Of a stretch of DNA of 64,000 bases, positions 17,465 through 26,228 are shown in pieces. The notes under the pieces were generated by a model. The model worked only from the letters and a program-made list of their open reading frames with translations, made no database searches and was not told the DNA's origin. How positions within the stretch are numbered: the first letter of the stretch is position 1; each line of letters opens with the position of its first letter. Origin of the DNA: an uncultured Actinomycetes bacterium (GTDB taxonomy: Bacteria; Actinomycetota; Acidimicrobiia; Acidimicrobiales; RAAP-2). The position numbers and the translations under genes are program-made. Where the stretch lies: NCBI GenBank assembly GCA_903924205.1, contig CAIYAP010000006.1, positions 42,567 through 106,566 on the forward strand, in the 5' to 3' direction.

Positions 17465-18240
17465 GGGCGAAGTCGCTCTTCGAAGAAGGCCATGACCTGC
17501 TCGAGAGCTTTTTGGGTGGGCGACTCGGGATTCGTTCCGAGATCCTCGGTCAGAACTGAATGCGCATCACGCCGGTAGCCCCAGGGATTCGCCTCTGAGG
17601 AATCGATCTCAATTCCAATAAAGCCCTCACCAAGTTCCTGGCGAAGGCGAGCGAAGCGTTCGGCGGGCACGTAGGCGTCGCCGGTGAATCGAAGACCCAA
17701 CACGCACGCGCCGTTAGCGACCCTCTCTTTGACCTCAGCCAGTTGCCGGTCGCTGATGCCGAGTGCTCGCTTTGAGCGCCGGCGGGGTCCGATTGGGAGC
17801 GAAGGCTGCGACAAAACGGGCGCGGCCACAATGGGGTCGGTCATCATGGCGAGGCCGAAGCCCCCCGTGAGACACATTCCGACAACTCCCACGGGAAGGT
17901 CGGGAGACACGTAGTGACAGAGGTCGGTAAGCCACGCGGTGATGCGACTTGGCTTCTTGGTAGCGAAGAGTGTGAACTCTCGTGAAATACAGGCGCGAAG
18001 GATTTGGTGATTCGCGTACCGAGACGTCGGTTCTCGCCCGTCATCGCCAAAGAGGTGAGGCATCACAACTCGAAAACCGCGGCTCGCGGTGTGGCGGGCG
18101 AAGTTGGCCACCAGTGGAGTGATGCCCGGGATCTCGGACAGCACGATGACAACCGGGCCATCACCAATCTCGAAAACCGTTCGCGTGTCACCGCGAAGAG
18201 TTATTGAGCTGGACGAAAAGTCGGACAAGGCGTCTTTCAT
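17461..18240 (-). CDS. Dienelactone hydrolase family protein
   Basis: 259 aa alpha/beta hydrolase. The nucleophile motif VGMCLTGGFGLAM (about residue 115) has cysteine in the elbow position (GxCxGG), as in carboxymethylenebutenolidase. A purine-rich GAGGGGG lies before the ATG and a TAGCCT hexamer sits 21 nt upstream, so this gene has a short leader. Natural substrate cannot be read; many relatives act on small esters rather than dienelactone. Confidence 0.85.
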   Translation of the reverse strand: MKDALSDFSSSSITLRGDTRTVFEIGDGPVVIVLSEIPGITPLVANFARHTASRGFRVVMPHLFGDDGREPTSRYANHQILRACISREFTLFATKKPSRITAWLTDLCHYVSPDLPVGVVGMCLTGGFGLAMMTDPIVAAPVLSQPSLPIGPRRRSKRALGISDRQLAEVKERVANGACVLGLRFTGDAYVPAERFARLRQELGEGFIGIEIDSSEANPWGYRRDAHSVLTEDLGTNPESPTQKALEQVMAFFEERLRP

Positions 18241-18260
18241 GGCGGTTCCCCCTCGCCCCG

Positions 18261-18271
18261 TAGGCTAGACA
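18261..18271. promoter_or_regulatory. Compact bidirectional promoter core
   Basis: GTAGGCTAGAC contains TAGGCT on the plus strand and TAGCCT on the minus strand overlapping each other, midway in the 55-nt gap between the dienelactone hydrolase and amidotransferase genes. Both genes have purine-rich ribosome sites downstream. Confidence 0.4.
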
Positions 18272-18295
18272 GAGCCGACGACGAAAGGGGGGTTC

Positions 18296-18970
18296 ATGAA
18301 AGTTTTGTGTATTCGCCATCACGATGAAGACGACGCAGGACTCATTGCCGACGCCCTTATCGAGCGTGGCGCTTCGGTCACCACCGTGCTTGTTTCTGAT
18401 TCATCGCACCTTCCGTCGACGCAAGACTGGGACTTCGTGGTCATTTTGGGTTCCAAACATGCGACCTACGACCCTGACGTCGAAGAAAGGTTCTTCGCTG
18501 CCGAAATGCAATTCATTCGAGACATCGATGCCCGGGGCGTCGGGATTCTCGGAATCTGTTTTGGGGGCCAGGCCCTGTGTCGCGCCTTTGGCGGCAGTGT
18601 CCAAAAAGCTCCCGAGGGCGAAGTCGGTTGGTTCCTCGTTACCCCGACGGAGGACTCGCCTATTTCACCGGGTCCCTGGTTTGAGTTTCATTTCGACCGC
18701 TGTACCTTGCCGGATGGGGCTATCACGTGGGCTCACACGGATCGCGCAGTTCAAGCTTTTTCAATTGGCCGCCACGTGGGGACCCAATTTCATCCGGAGA
18801 TCGATGCGCGCCAACTGCGCGTGTGGATGTCAACCGACGGTGACGATGTCCGAACGCTAGGACTCGACCCCGAATCTCTCATCAGCCAAACGCTGGCCGA
18901 GGAACCGAGTGCGCGCGAGCGTGCCCGTGATCTGGTCACCGTGGCCCTACAGCAAGCAGGTCTCGCATGA
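18296..18970 (+). CDS. Class I glutamine amidotransferase-like protein
   Basis: 224 aa. Nucleophile elbow GICFGGQALCRAFGG with cysteine at about residue 83, and the catalytic His-Glu pair in GTQFHPEI (about 164). It resembles stand-alone GMP-synthase-like amidotransferases; partner or substrate is unknown. A purine-rich GAAAGGGGGG precedes the ATG. It overlaps the downstream RNA methyltransferase by 4 nt (ATGA). Confidence 0.88.
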   Translation: MKVLCIRHHDEDDAGLIADALIERGASVTTVLVSDSSHLPSTQDWDFVVILGSKHATYDPDVEERFFAAEMQFIRDIDARGVGILGICFGGQALCRAFGGSVQKAPEGEVGWFLVTPTEDSPISPGPWFEFHFDRCTLPDGAITWAHTDRAVQAFSIGRHVGTQFHPEIDARQLRVWMSTDGDDVRTLGLDPESLISQTLAEEPSARERARDLVTVALQQAGLA

Positions 18971-20157
18971 GCGAATCCGTCCACATCGATCGTGCCGCCG
19001 TGGGCGGAGCCGTTGGTCGCCTTGGCGACGGACGTGCCGTCTTCGTGCGTGGCGCACTCCCGGGGGAAGAGGTCGAGGTCGAGGTCACTGAAGACCACGC
19101 CACCTACGCGCGCGGCCGCGTGTCGAAAGTTCTGCAGGCCTCCGCTGAGCGCGTGGCCCCCTTCTGCCCCTACGCCCATCCCACGGGCTGCGGAGGTTGC
19201 GACTTGGCGCACGCTTCGCCTGCTGCCCAACGCGAATGGAAGGAATCAGTGGCGGCCGACCAGTTACGCCGCCTCGGCTCTATTGAGCAAACGGTGCAAT
19301 TGCAGACCGTCGAACCTGCCCTCCACGGGCGAACTCGCATCCGCTGCCAAGTCGATGAGACGGGCCACTTGGCCTTTCGCCGTGCCGCGTCATCAGAGCT
19401 GATTTGCATTAATAGCTGTCCCGCGTCGGATGAACGTTTCAGCGAAGCCCTGACGGCTGACTGGATTGGCGCACAGGAAGTCGAGCTGCGTGCGCTGGGC
19501 GACGAAGAGCCGTATGCCGTGGTTACTTTGGCTGACGGTCAGGTCGTCACCAGTGACTTGGACGGACTCATCGATGAGGAAGCTCGTCGCAGTCACGTCG
19601 TCGTGGGGCGGCATCGTTTTCGCGTGTCGGCAGGTTCTTTCTGGCAGGCTCATCGAGAGGCACCTCACGTCCTCACTGACGCGGTGATGAAGGCGGCCAA
19701 TGTCGGGCGGGGCGACAGCGTTGTTGACTTGTACAGCGGCGTTGGACTGTTCGCGGTGCCACTCGCCGTGGCGGTCGGTCCCACCGGAAAAGTCGTGACC
19801 ATCGAAGCGGGCTCCTCGTCGGTGGGTGATGCGCGTCGAAATGCTGCGGATTACCCGCAGATCACCGTTCGCAAGGCACGCGTGAACGCCAATTCGGTTC
19901 GCGACGTGATTACGGCCGAGTCCGTCGTGGTCTTAGACCCGCCGCGAACGGGAGCGGACAAAGGTGCGATCAACGAGATCGTGAGGATTCAGCCCCGTCG
20001 CATTGTCTACGTCAGCTGCGATATTGCCACCTTGGCGCGAGACCTCAAAACTTTGACGGCGGCGGGCTATCGAATTTCCAGCTTTAGGACTTTCGACCTT
20101 TTTCCGCAAACAGAGCACGTCGAAGCCGTCGTCACGCTTGATAGGAACCCTCGTTAG
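18967..20157 (+). CDS. TrmA/RlmD-family RNA uridine-C5 methyltransferase
   Basis: 396 aa. N-terminal TRAM-like RNA-binding part (ALPGEEVEVEVTEDH), then CPYAHPTGCGGCDLAHA, three of the cysteines that hold the Fe-S cluster in RlmD-type enzymes. C-terminal SAM-binding VVDLYSGVGLFAVPLA (about residue 252), LDPPRTGAD (about 325) and the catalytic cysteine in YVSCDIATLARDL (about 345). Methylates uridine C5 in rRNA or tRNA; which position cannot be read. Overlaps the amidotransferase gene by 4 nt. Confidence 0.92.
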   Translation: MSESVHIDRAAVGGAVGRLGDGRAVFVRGALPGEEVEVEVTEDHATYARGRVSKVLQASAERVAPFCPYAHPTGCGGCDLAHASPAAQREWKESVAADQLRRLGSIEQTVQLQTVEPALHGRTRIRCQVDETGHLAFRRAASSELICINSCPASDERFSEALTADWIGAQEVELRALGDEEPYAVVTLADGQVVTSDLDGLIDEEARRSHVVVGRHRFRVSAGSFWQAHREAPHVLTDAVMKAANVGRGDSVVDLYSGVGLFAVPLAVAVGPTGKVVTIEAGSSSVGDARRNAADYPQITVRKARVNANSVRDVITAESVVVLDPPRTGADKGAINEIVRIQPRRIVYVSCDIATLARDLKTLTAAGYRISSFRTFDLFPQTEHVEAVVTLDRNPR

Positions 20158-20188
20158 GTAGAGAATGGAAGCAACCAAGGAGGCTTCC

Positions 20189-20467
20189 ATGTCCGTCAAA
20201 TTAGACAACCGCCAGCATCACACTCTCGAGCGAATCTTCGCTCACCCCATCGCTCATAATTTGTACTGGAACGAAGTCGAACACTTGCTCAGTGACGTGG
20301 GGGACGTGGGGCAAACGCACACCGGCCACTTCAGCATCACCATCAATGGTGTGGCCAAAGTGGTGACTGGCCGGCGTAATCGAGAACTGTCGGCTGACCA
20401 AGTGATGGAGCTTCGCCACATCCTCTCCGAGTTCCACATCACTCCCGAGGTGACCGGACGTGCGTAG
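20189..20467 (+). CDS. Small alpha-beta protein, HicA-like by pattern
   Basis: 92 aa from the ATG at 20189, chosen over the ATG at 20165 because AAGGAGG lies 7 nt upstream. The sequence LDNRQHHTLERIFAHPIAHN with WNEVEHLLSDVG is typical of a widespread actinobacterial family sometimes annotated as HicA-like. No HicB antitoxin gene is adjacent, so a toxin role is not claimed. It overlaps the next gene by 8 nt. Confidence 0.75.
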   Translation: MSVKLDNRQHHTLERIFAHPIAHNLYWNEVEHLLSDVGDVGQTHTGHFSITINGVAKVVTGRRNRELSADQVMELRHILSEFHITPEVTGRA

Positions 20468-20954
20468 CGACGCGTCGACGGTGATTGATGAACGCACGTG
20501 GCAGTTTCGCCCGGTGCTGTTCGCATCTTGTTTCGTGGGGATGATCACACTCTTATTTTTTTGCGCGTTGCTGACATGGTGGCGAACCACCGCAGTCGCG
20601 CTTGTCCCGTGGTGTGGCCTCATCGCTCTTGAAACGAGTGTTTTCATTGCCATGCGAAAGGTAGCCATCCGAGCTGACCGTCGTGCCACTGGTGTCGACC
20701 TCGAGATTGTCTACGGTTTGCGTGGGTGGCCTCGGCAGCATTTCGCTGCCGAGAAGATTCGTTCCGTCACCGTCGAGCCCGATATTCGACCGCAGCAATG
20801 GGGCGGTTGGGGATATCGAGGGTCCTTGACGTTGTTTCGTCGCGCGGGGCTCATTTCTCGACGGGGAGAAGGGATCGTGGTGCATCTGACCAATGGTGCT
20901 CGTTTGGCAATCACTGTTGATGAGGCCGCCGCCTTCGCCCGTCACTTCGGGTGA
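20460..20954 (+). CDS. Two-TM membrane protein with PH-like cytoplasmic domain
   Basis: 164 aa. Two hydrophobic helices (about residues 20-45 and 50-68) are followed by a soluble beta-rich part with AAEKIRSVTVEPDIRP and the GWGYRGSLTLFRRAGLISRRGEGI segment region, resembling the PH-like domain of small actinobacterial membrane proteins. Function unknown. Coupled to the preceding small gene by an 8-nt overlap; 22 nt before the carbonic anhydrase start. Confidence 0.8.
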   Translation: MRSDASTVIDERTWQFRPVLFASCFVGMITLLFFCALLTWWRTTAVALVPWCGLIALETSVFIAMRKVAIRADRRATGVDLEIVYGLRGWPRQHFAAEKIRSVTVEPDIRPQQWGGWGYRGSLTLFRRAGLISRRGEGIVVHLTNGARLAITVDEAAAFARHFG

Positions 20955-20963
20955 GGCTCCCTT

Positions 20964-20969
20964 TACACT
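20964..20969 (+). promoter_or_regulatory. -10 element (TACACT), leaderless carbonic anhydrase
   Basis: TACACT followed by 7 nt and the ATG at 20977; this start removes 28 codons that overlap the previous gene. Confidence 0.55.
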
Positions 20970-20976
20970 TCGCGAC

Positions 20977-21468
20977 ATGAGCATCGCTGACTTTCTCGAA
21001 CACAATGCCCAGTACGCAACTTCCTATCCCGGGCCATCGGCGCTTCGTCCGACACGTCACGTGGCCGTTGTTGCCTGCATGGACTCAAGAATTGACGTCT
21101 TTGCGGCCCTCGGTCTTGGCCATGGTGAAGCACACATCATTCGAAACGCCGGGGGAGTCATTACTGAAGATATGGAACGGTCACTGGCGATTAGTCAGCG
21201 CAAACTAGAGACTCGCGAAATTATCCTCATCCACCACACCAACTGCGGACTTCAGACATTCACTGACGTCGATTTCAAAGATGAGCTCGAGCGTGAGAGC
21301 GGCCGTCGACCCACATGGCCCGACGTCAACTTCACCGACGTTGAGGCGTCCGTGGCGGTGTCAATTCGCCAGCTTCGAGAAAGTCCGTTCCTCATGGACC
21401 GTGAGCACATCCGTGGCTTTGTCTTTGACGTCGACACGGGCAAATTGCACGAAGTCGAAGTCAGCTAA
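20977..21468 (+). CDS. Beta-carbonic anhydrase
   Basis: 163 aa; the ATG at 20977 (MSIADFLEHN) aligns with the usual start of small beta-class enzymes. Interconverts CO2 and bicarbonate with zinc. Zinc ligands: cysteine in ACMDSR (with the Asp-Arg dyad), histidine in ILIHHTNCG and the cysteine three residues later. RNAGG between them is the conserved turn. Short form similar to mycobacterial CanA-type enzymes. Convergent with the secreted SGNH gene, overlapping by 8 nt. Confidence 0.93.
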   Translation: MSIADFLEHNAQYATSYPGPSALRPTRHVAVVACMDSRIDVFAALGLGHGEAHIIRNAGGVITEDMERSLAISQRKLETREIILIHHTNCGLQTFTDVDFKDELERESGRRPTWPDVNFTDVEASVAVSIRQLRESPFLMDREHIRGFVFDVDTGKLHEVEVS

Positions 21469-22468
21469 GGGTGGGTCGGGCGAGTTCCACGAACGCGCCC
21501 CGGATCCAGTCCGTGTAGAGATAGTTCATGTGGGCGTTGTCGTAATAGACCAGATGAGCCACGTTTTGGTAGTTCACGAAGAGTGCGCATTTTGCGGTGG
21601 TGCAGAACAGTGGCGAGATATTGATGAGCGCCGCCTTCTTGTTACTGACCATCCAGTTCTGCGCCGCCACCATGGTGGCATTAGCCAACGTGGAGTAGGG
21701 GTATTCGCAGCTGGTGATGTTGTTGCGACGCGACAAGCAGGTGTTCGGATCGGCCGAAACCACCCCGGGCAGGTATTGAGGAATCTGCGTCAACATCACA
21801 ATGCGTGCCTTGACGGCAGTCGCCTCAGATACAAAAGCGCTCATTTCACCTTCGAGTTGCGCGACTGAGGGGTACTTTCCGCGGCCGTACGTACCGGCCT
21901 GACCGACGGGGATGATTACCTGAGGCTTTAGCTGGCTGATGATGGATGCCACCGAGGTGCGAAAGGCGCGACATTCGGTCGTCGGGTTTCCTTGGAAGTC
22001 CACCGCATTGGGGTCAATCCACGGTGCGCATCCCACGTGGGCGAACAGGACGACTTTCCAATTGAGAACGTGACCGAGCCAGTCGATCGCCTCGAGCCAC
22101 ATCGCCGACTGCGAATCTCCCGTGACGAGGATGGTGCGGGTAGCCGTCGGAGAACCCCATTGACATTTCGTTGTGGCATTCGCCATTGTGGGGGTGGCGC
22201 CATAGCAATTCCACGTGATGCCGTCACCATCGGTGTTGTAGTTGGACATTTGGAGAAGTGGCGGGACTGATTTGGTGTAGTCCGGTCCGGTGCTTTGGGT
22301 AACCGAACTGGCGATCGCGGTCTTTAGTTGCGCGAGTGTCGGGTGATTCGTAAACAAAGTGGTGGTGGTGGTAGGTGACGTTGTCGTTGAGGTCGCCGCG
22401 GCCGCCCATGATGACGCCGCCATCGTGAACGCCAACACGCTGGCAAGTGGAAGGAAATGGCGTCGCAT
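21461..22468 (-). CDS. Secreted SGNH-hydrolase-like protein (paralogue 1)
   Basis: 335 aa with a signal peptide (MRRHFLPLASVLAFTMAASS and an Ala-rich cleavage region) and a Thr-rich linker. SGNH block I is ILVTGDSQSAMW (catalytic Ser, about residue 118); block V is YYDNAHMNY (Asp-x-x-His, about 312). The fold is that of the SGNH domain attached to OafA-type glycan acyltransferases, here without the membrane part, so transfer or removal of acetyl groups on exported glycans is the inference. Divergent from a flippase gene and paralogous to the gene at 27669. Confidence 0.78.
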   Translation of the reverse strand: MRRHFLPLASVLAFTMAASSWAAAATSTTTSPTTTTTLFTNHPTLAQLKTAIASSVTQSTGPDYTKSVPPLLQMSNYNTDGDGITWNCYGATPTMANATTKCQWGSPTATRTILVTGDSQSAMWLEAIDWLGHVLNWKVVLFAHVGCAPWIDPNAVDFQGNPTTECRAFRTSVASIISQLKPQVIIPVGQAGTYGRGKYPSVAQLEGEMSAFVSEATAVKARIVMLTQIPQYLPGVVSADPNTCLSRRNNITSCEYPYSTLANATMVAAQNWMVSNKKAALINISPLFCTTAKCALFVNYQNVAHLVYYDNAHMNYLYTDWIRGAFVELARPTLS

Positions 22469-22587
22469 AGTGATAATTCAAATTTACCATTGCCTTTCCG
22501 AAGAATGAGGTCGCGACATCGATTTGTAAGATGGAGGCATGTTGATGCAGTGCCGTCTGGCTCCCACCGCGCATCACGTTTGTCGGC

Positions 22588-24117
22588 ATGGACGCTAGAG
22601 CTCGAAGCTCAGCGGGAGAACATCGCTCCATTACAGCGTCGCTCATGATGGGCGTCGGTGGCCTCATTGTCATCGCGATCATTGGCGCCATTGCGACCCA
22701 CACCCTGGTGGTGCACTACGGCCCCGAGGACTACGGAATCTTGACCTTGGCGCTGTCGGCAGCGGGGACCATTCAAGGCCTCACTGAGTTTGGGCAGACT
22801 CAATTGTTGCAACGTGAAATAGCGCGGGCTCCACGTCATGAGTCTGAGCTTCTCAGTGATTCGCTGTCACTTCGGTTCACCACGACCGTCGGGTTGTCTC
22901 TCCTGTCTGGCGTTGCCCTCATTGCGATCTACGCGCGACATAGTTCGATCACCGCCATCGCGTTGATTTTGGCCCTCGCCACGGTCCCTCTGGCAGCGAC
23001 GTCGCAGGCACTGGGCACCCACTTCTACCACCGACTACGAAATGCGCGATTGGTCTATTCGCAGATCGCGCAACAGTCGCTGTATTTCGTCGCAGTGCTT
23101 GTCGTCGTGTCAATGGGATTGAGTGTGAGTTGGGCAACGGCCACCACGTTGGCCGCGACGGTTCCCGTCTTTGTCGTCTTGGTGGCAATGGTGCATCGAG
23201 CGGCACCCCTTCGATTCACCATTCGCCTTGATCGATGGAAAAGGACATTGGTTGCCGCCGCGCCGTTGGGCGCATCGTCGTTACTGGGGGCTGTCTACCT
23301 CAAGGCCGATGTGTTGATCTTGGGCGTGGAGGGAAGCCACCGACAAATTGGCCAATATGGCGTGGCCATAGCGATTAATTCCTTCTTCTTTACCCTTCCC
23401 ACGCAACTCACCCGTGTCTTCATGCCAGTCATCTCGCGCGCGGGCGACAAGTGGCTCCCCGCGGGTCAAGATCTAGTCCATTGGGCATGGATCGTGGGAC
23501 TTGCAAGTTTCACCTCGCTGCTCGCCGGTGCACCGTACGTGGTGCACATTTTTGCGGGCGCGCACTATCAGGAGGCAATAACTCCTCTTCGTATTCTGGG
23601 CGCGTCCATCCCCGCCATTGCGGTGGGTTCGGCGCTCACCGCTTTGTGCGTAGCGCGGGGATTCGCCAAGATGCTGGGTGTTATCTCGGCATCGATGCTG
23701 GTGTTGAACGTGGTGTCCAACATCATCGTTATTCCTCACTTCGGCATTGTGGGTTCCGCATGGGCGACTACGGGATGCGAGTACGTCGGGGTCATTCTTG
23801 TTGCCATCCACTTTGCGCGACGAAGCCATACGCCTAGCTCACAGCTTCACCGGCCCCTCGGGCTCGTGGCCTCACTCGGCGTATCACTTGCTCTCGTGTA
23901 CGTGATTCGCTCCTGGGCGCCCACCACCACTCATTTTGTCGTCGGCCAAGTGATGGTGATCGGCAGTTTGGTCACCGTGCTCGCGGTCACGGGATATTTG
24001 CCTCGTACCTTGATGACGTGGATTCTGGGCGGACGCCATCGCAAAGAGGCATGGTGGCATCGCTTTCTTGACCCGCGCGGCGTTCACCGACGTGAACATC
24101 GCCGTCGTGGGGCTTAA
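22588..24117 (+). CDS. Polysaccharide/lipid-linked glycan flippase (Wzx/MATE-like)
   Basis: 509 aa with about 12-14 hydrophobic helices. The HYGPEDYGILTLALS segment (about residue 50) is the hallmark of Wzx-type flippases; a second half begins with an ASSLLGAVYLKADVLILG helix pair typical of the internal repeat. It would move lipid-linked oligosaccharides across the cytoplasmic membrane. It sits divergent to a secreted SGNH protein, which could modify the exported glycan. Glycosyltransferases are not adjacent; the nearest is at 37970. Confidence 0.88.
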   Translation: MDARARSSAGEHRSITASLMMGVGGLIVIAIIGAIATHTLVVHYGPEDYGILTLALSAAGTIQGLTEFGQTQLLQREIARAPRHESELLSDSLSLRFTTTVGLSLLSGVALIAIYARHSSITAIALILALATVPLAATSQALGTHFYHRLRNARLVYSQIAQQSLYFVAVLVVVSMGLSVSWATATTLAATVPVFVVLVAMVHRAAPLRFTIRLDRWKRTLVAAAPLGASSLLGAVYLKADVLILGVEGSHRQIGQYGVAIAINSFFFTLPTQLTRVFMPVISRAGDKWLPAGQDLVHWAWIVGLASFTSLLAGAPYVVHIFAGAHYQEAITPLRILGASIPAIAVGSALTALCVARGFAKMLGVISASMLVLNVVSNIIVIPHFGIVGSAWATTGCEYVGVILVAIHFARRSHTPSSQLHRPLGLVASLGVSLALVYVIRSWAPTTTHFVVGQVMVIGSLVTVLAVTGYLPRTLMTWILGGRHRKEAWWHRFLDPRGVHRREHRRRGA

Positions 24118-24710
24118 GCCCCCACTATCAACGAGAGCGCGACGATGGCCATAATGCCGGCCGTGACCGTATCAATGGCAGCCCAAGCGCGAGGTGATTG
24201 CACCATAGGGGATAGCCAACTCGCACCTCGGCCCAAGGTGAGAAACCACAGAACTGACGCACTGCCGGCGCCGACGGCGAAGAGCCATCGCTGATGACCC
24301 CAATGAGTGCTAATCGATCCGAGCAAAATGACGGTGTCGAGGTACACGTGCGGATTTAAGAAAGTCAGCGCTAGCGCGCGCGTGACAACCGAACTCGTAG
24401 TGTCCAACTGTCCGCTGGCTAGTGATTCGAGGTGGCGAGCGGCGCGCCAGCGAGCCCGTGCCATGACCAGCAGATAACCGGCCCCCACAAACCGGGCAAT
24501 GGTGAGCATTGCCGAGAAGCGGGAAATGAGGGCACCGACGCCGAGCACGCCCGCGGTGAGCAGCAGGAGATCTCCCGCAATGCAGATCACCGCAACCAAC
24601 AACCAGCGATGTCGGCGCAATCCGGTCGTCAGCACAAAGGCATTTTGCGGTCCGATGGCCACGATAAGAGATATCCCCATCACGAATCCGGCGAGTAGGG
24701 CGCTGCTCAT
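24114..24710 (-). CDS. LysE-family amino-acid exporter
   Basis: 198 aa from the ATG at 24710 (MSSALLAGFVMG); the frame continues upstream for 37 codons across the divergent gene start and is not used. Six predicted helices and the family motif AIGPQNAFVLTTGLRRH near residue 17. LysE/ArgO members export basic amino acids; specificity cannot be read. A TTAA tetranucleotide gives both this gene and the convergent flippase their stop codon. Confidence 0.92.
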   Translation of the reverse strand: MSSALLAGFVMGISLIVAIGPQNAFVLTTGLRRHRWLLVAVICIAGDLLLLTAGVLGVGALISRFSAMLTIARFVGAGYLLVMARARWRAARHLESLASGQLDTTSSVVTRALALTFLNPHVYLDTVILLGSISTHWGHQRWLFAVGAGSASVLWFLTLGRGASWLSPMVQSPRAWAAIDTVTAGIMAIVALSLIVGA

Positions 24711-24764
24711 GACATCGCTACTCGCATGACAAAACGCTAATGGGGCAACATCCCCCGTGGCGAC

Positions 24765-25247
24765 ATGATGAAACAGCAAGATGGGCGCATGGCAGGGACA
24801 TCGGTAAGCGAATCTCTCCACATCGCGGCAACGCCCTCACGCATCTGGGAGGCCGTCTCAGATCTCCCGGGCATGGGTCGCTTTTCACTCGAAAACACGG
24901 GCGGTAGATGGTTGTCGTCTCATGATGGTGCATCAGTGGGGGCGCGATTTCGCGGTACCAATCGTCACGGTCCCGCCTCCTGGAGCACTACCGCCACGGT
25001 GACCCGCTGTGAGGAGCTGCGCCGTTTAGAGTTCCGAGTCACATATTTCGGAATTCCCATCTCGACGTGGTCATACGAGATAGCTCCCGATGACGATGGA
25101 GCCACGCTCACCGAGAGTTGGACGGATCAGCGTCCCGCATGGTTTGCCCTTATCTCATCGCCTATTCGGGCTGATCGCAGCGGCTTCACGAGAACGTCTA
25201 TCCGCCATACTCTCGACTCCATCGCCGGATGGGCGACTGAGAAATAG
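24765..25247 (+). CDS. SRPBCC-family (polyketide cyclase/START-like) protein
   Basis: 160 aa helix-grip protein: SESLHIAATPSRIWEAVSDL at the start, GARFRGTNR, ELRRLEFRVTYFGI and a final amphipathic helix TRTSIRHTLDSIAGW. Such small proteins bind a hydrophobic ligand in a central cavity. The ATG at 24789 is an alternative start. A second, unrelated SRPBCC protein lies at 44345. Convergent with the hydroxyacyl-CoA dehydrogenase gene, 7 nt apart. Confidence 0.8.
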   Translation: MMKQQDGRMAGTSVSESLHIAATPSRIWEAVSDLPGMGRFSLENTGGRWLSSHDGASVGARFRGTNRHGPASWSTTATVTRCEELRRLEFRVTYFGIPISTWSYEIAPDDDGATLTESWTDQRPAWFALISSPIRADRSGFTRTSIRHTLDSIAGWATEK

Positions 25248-25254
25248 TGAGTTC

Positions 25255-26106
25255 CTAGCGGTAACTGTAAAAGCCCTGCCCGGTCTTGCGCCCCAGCAAA
25301 CCCGCCTGGCTCATTCGAGACAGCAGCGGAGGAGCGGTGAAGTTCTGCTCCTTGAACTCGCTGTAGAGCGAGTCGGCAATAGCCACGGTGGTGTCGACGC
25401 CGATGAGGTCAATCAATCGCAGAGGGCCCATGGGGTGGGCGCAGCCCAAAACCATGCCGGTGTCGATGTCCTCGGCCGAAGCGAAACCCGATTCGAGCAT
25501 GCGAACGGCGGAGAGCAAGTACGGGATGAGCAGGGCGTTGACGACGAAACCTGCTCGGTCGGGTGACACAATCACGTGTTTCCCCAGTTGGTCCTGAGCG
25601 AATTGTCGAATGCGCGACGACGTATCGCTGGACGACAAGAGACTGGGAATCATTTCGACCAATTTCAAGACCGGTACGGGGTTAAAGAAGTGCATCCCAA
25701 TGACTTGTTGGGGCCGCTGAGTGGCCATGGCCAATTTGATGATGGGAATCGATGAGGTGTTGGTCGTGAAGATGGCGTGGGGGTCGGTGACGATACGGTC
25801 GAGTTCGGCGAAAATCGCCGTCTTAATCTCCTCGTCTTCGGCGACCGCTTCGATCACGAGCTCTCGGTCGGCAAGAGCGTCCAGTGATGTCTCGAAAGCC
25901 AACGATTCCAGAGCGTCATCGGCAGCTGCGCGTTCAAGCTTGCCGTTGGTAACGGCGCGCTCGATTGAGTTAAAGATGCGCTTCTGCCCGGCTTCGAGAG
26001 CTTCGGGTGAACGCTCAACCACAATGATGTCCAGTCCCTGTCGTGCACACACTTCCGCAATCCCTGAGCCCATCAAGCCGCAACCAACAACGCCAACCTT
26101 GTGCAT
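25255..26106 (-). CDS. 3-hydroxybutyryl-CoA dehydrogenase
   Basis: 283 aa from the ATG at 26106, chosen because GAAGGAGA lies 7 nt upstream and MHKVGVVGCGLMGSGIAEVC is the NAD-binding start of the family. Reversibly reduces acetoacetyl-CoA or oxidises L-3-hydroxyacyl-CoA. Catalytic histidine in VIGMHFFNPVPVLKLVE (about residue 138), and the C-terminal dimer region has GCAHPMGPLRLIDLIG. Single-domain form (Hbd/FadB2 type), not fused to enoyl-CoA hydratase. Ends in a YR-rich GRKTGQGFYSY tail. Confidence 0.94.
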   Translation of the reverse strand: MHKVGVVGCGLMGSGIAEVCARQGLDIIVVERSPEALEAGQKRIFNSIERAVTNGKLERAAADDALESLAFETSLDALADRELVIEAVAEDEEIKTAIFAELDRIVTDPHAIFTTNTSSIPIIKLAMATQRPQQVIGMHFFNPVPVLKLVEMIPSLLSSSDTSSRIRQFAQDQLGKHVIVSPDRAGFVVNALLIPYLLSAVRMLESGFASAEDIDTGMVLGCAHPMGPLRLIDLIGVDTTVAIADSLYSEFKEQNFTAPPLLSRMSQAGLLGRKTGQGFYSYR

Positions 26107-26228
26107 ACCGTCTCCTTCAATTCTCGCTCTCAGGTTAGGCGTCGCCGCTTTCGGGTAGCGACTCGACACGAGCCGGTCATCTTTCGAGTTGGCTCGGATC
26201 GCGAGCGTGAAAGTGATAAGACTTTTTC

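Noticed and set aside
20189-20467. HicA toxin of a toxin-antitoxin pair
   Set aside because: Only a pattern-level resemblance, and the neighbouring gene is a membrane protein, not a HicB antitoxin.
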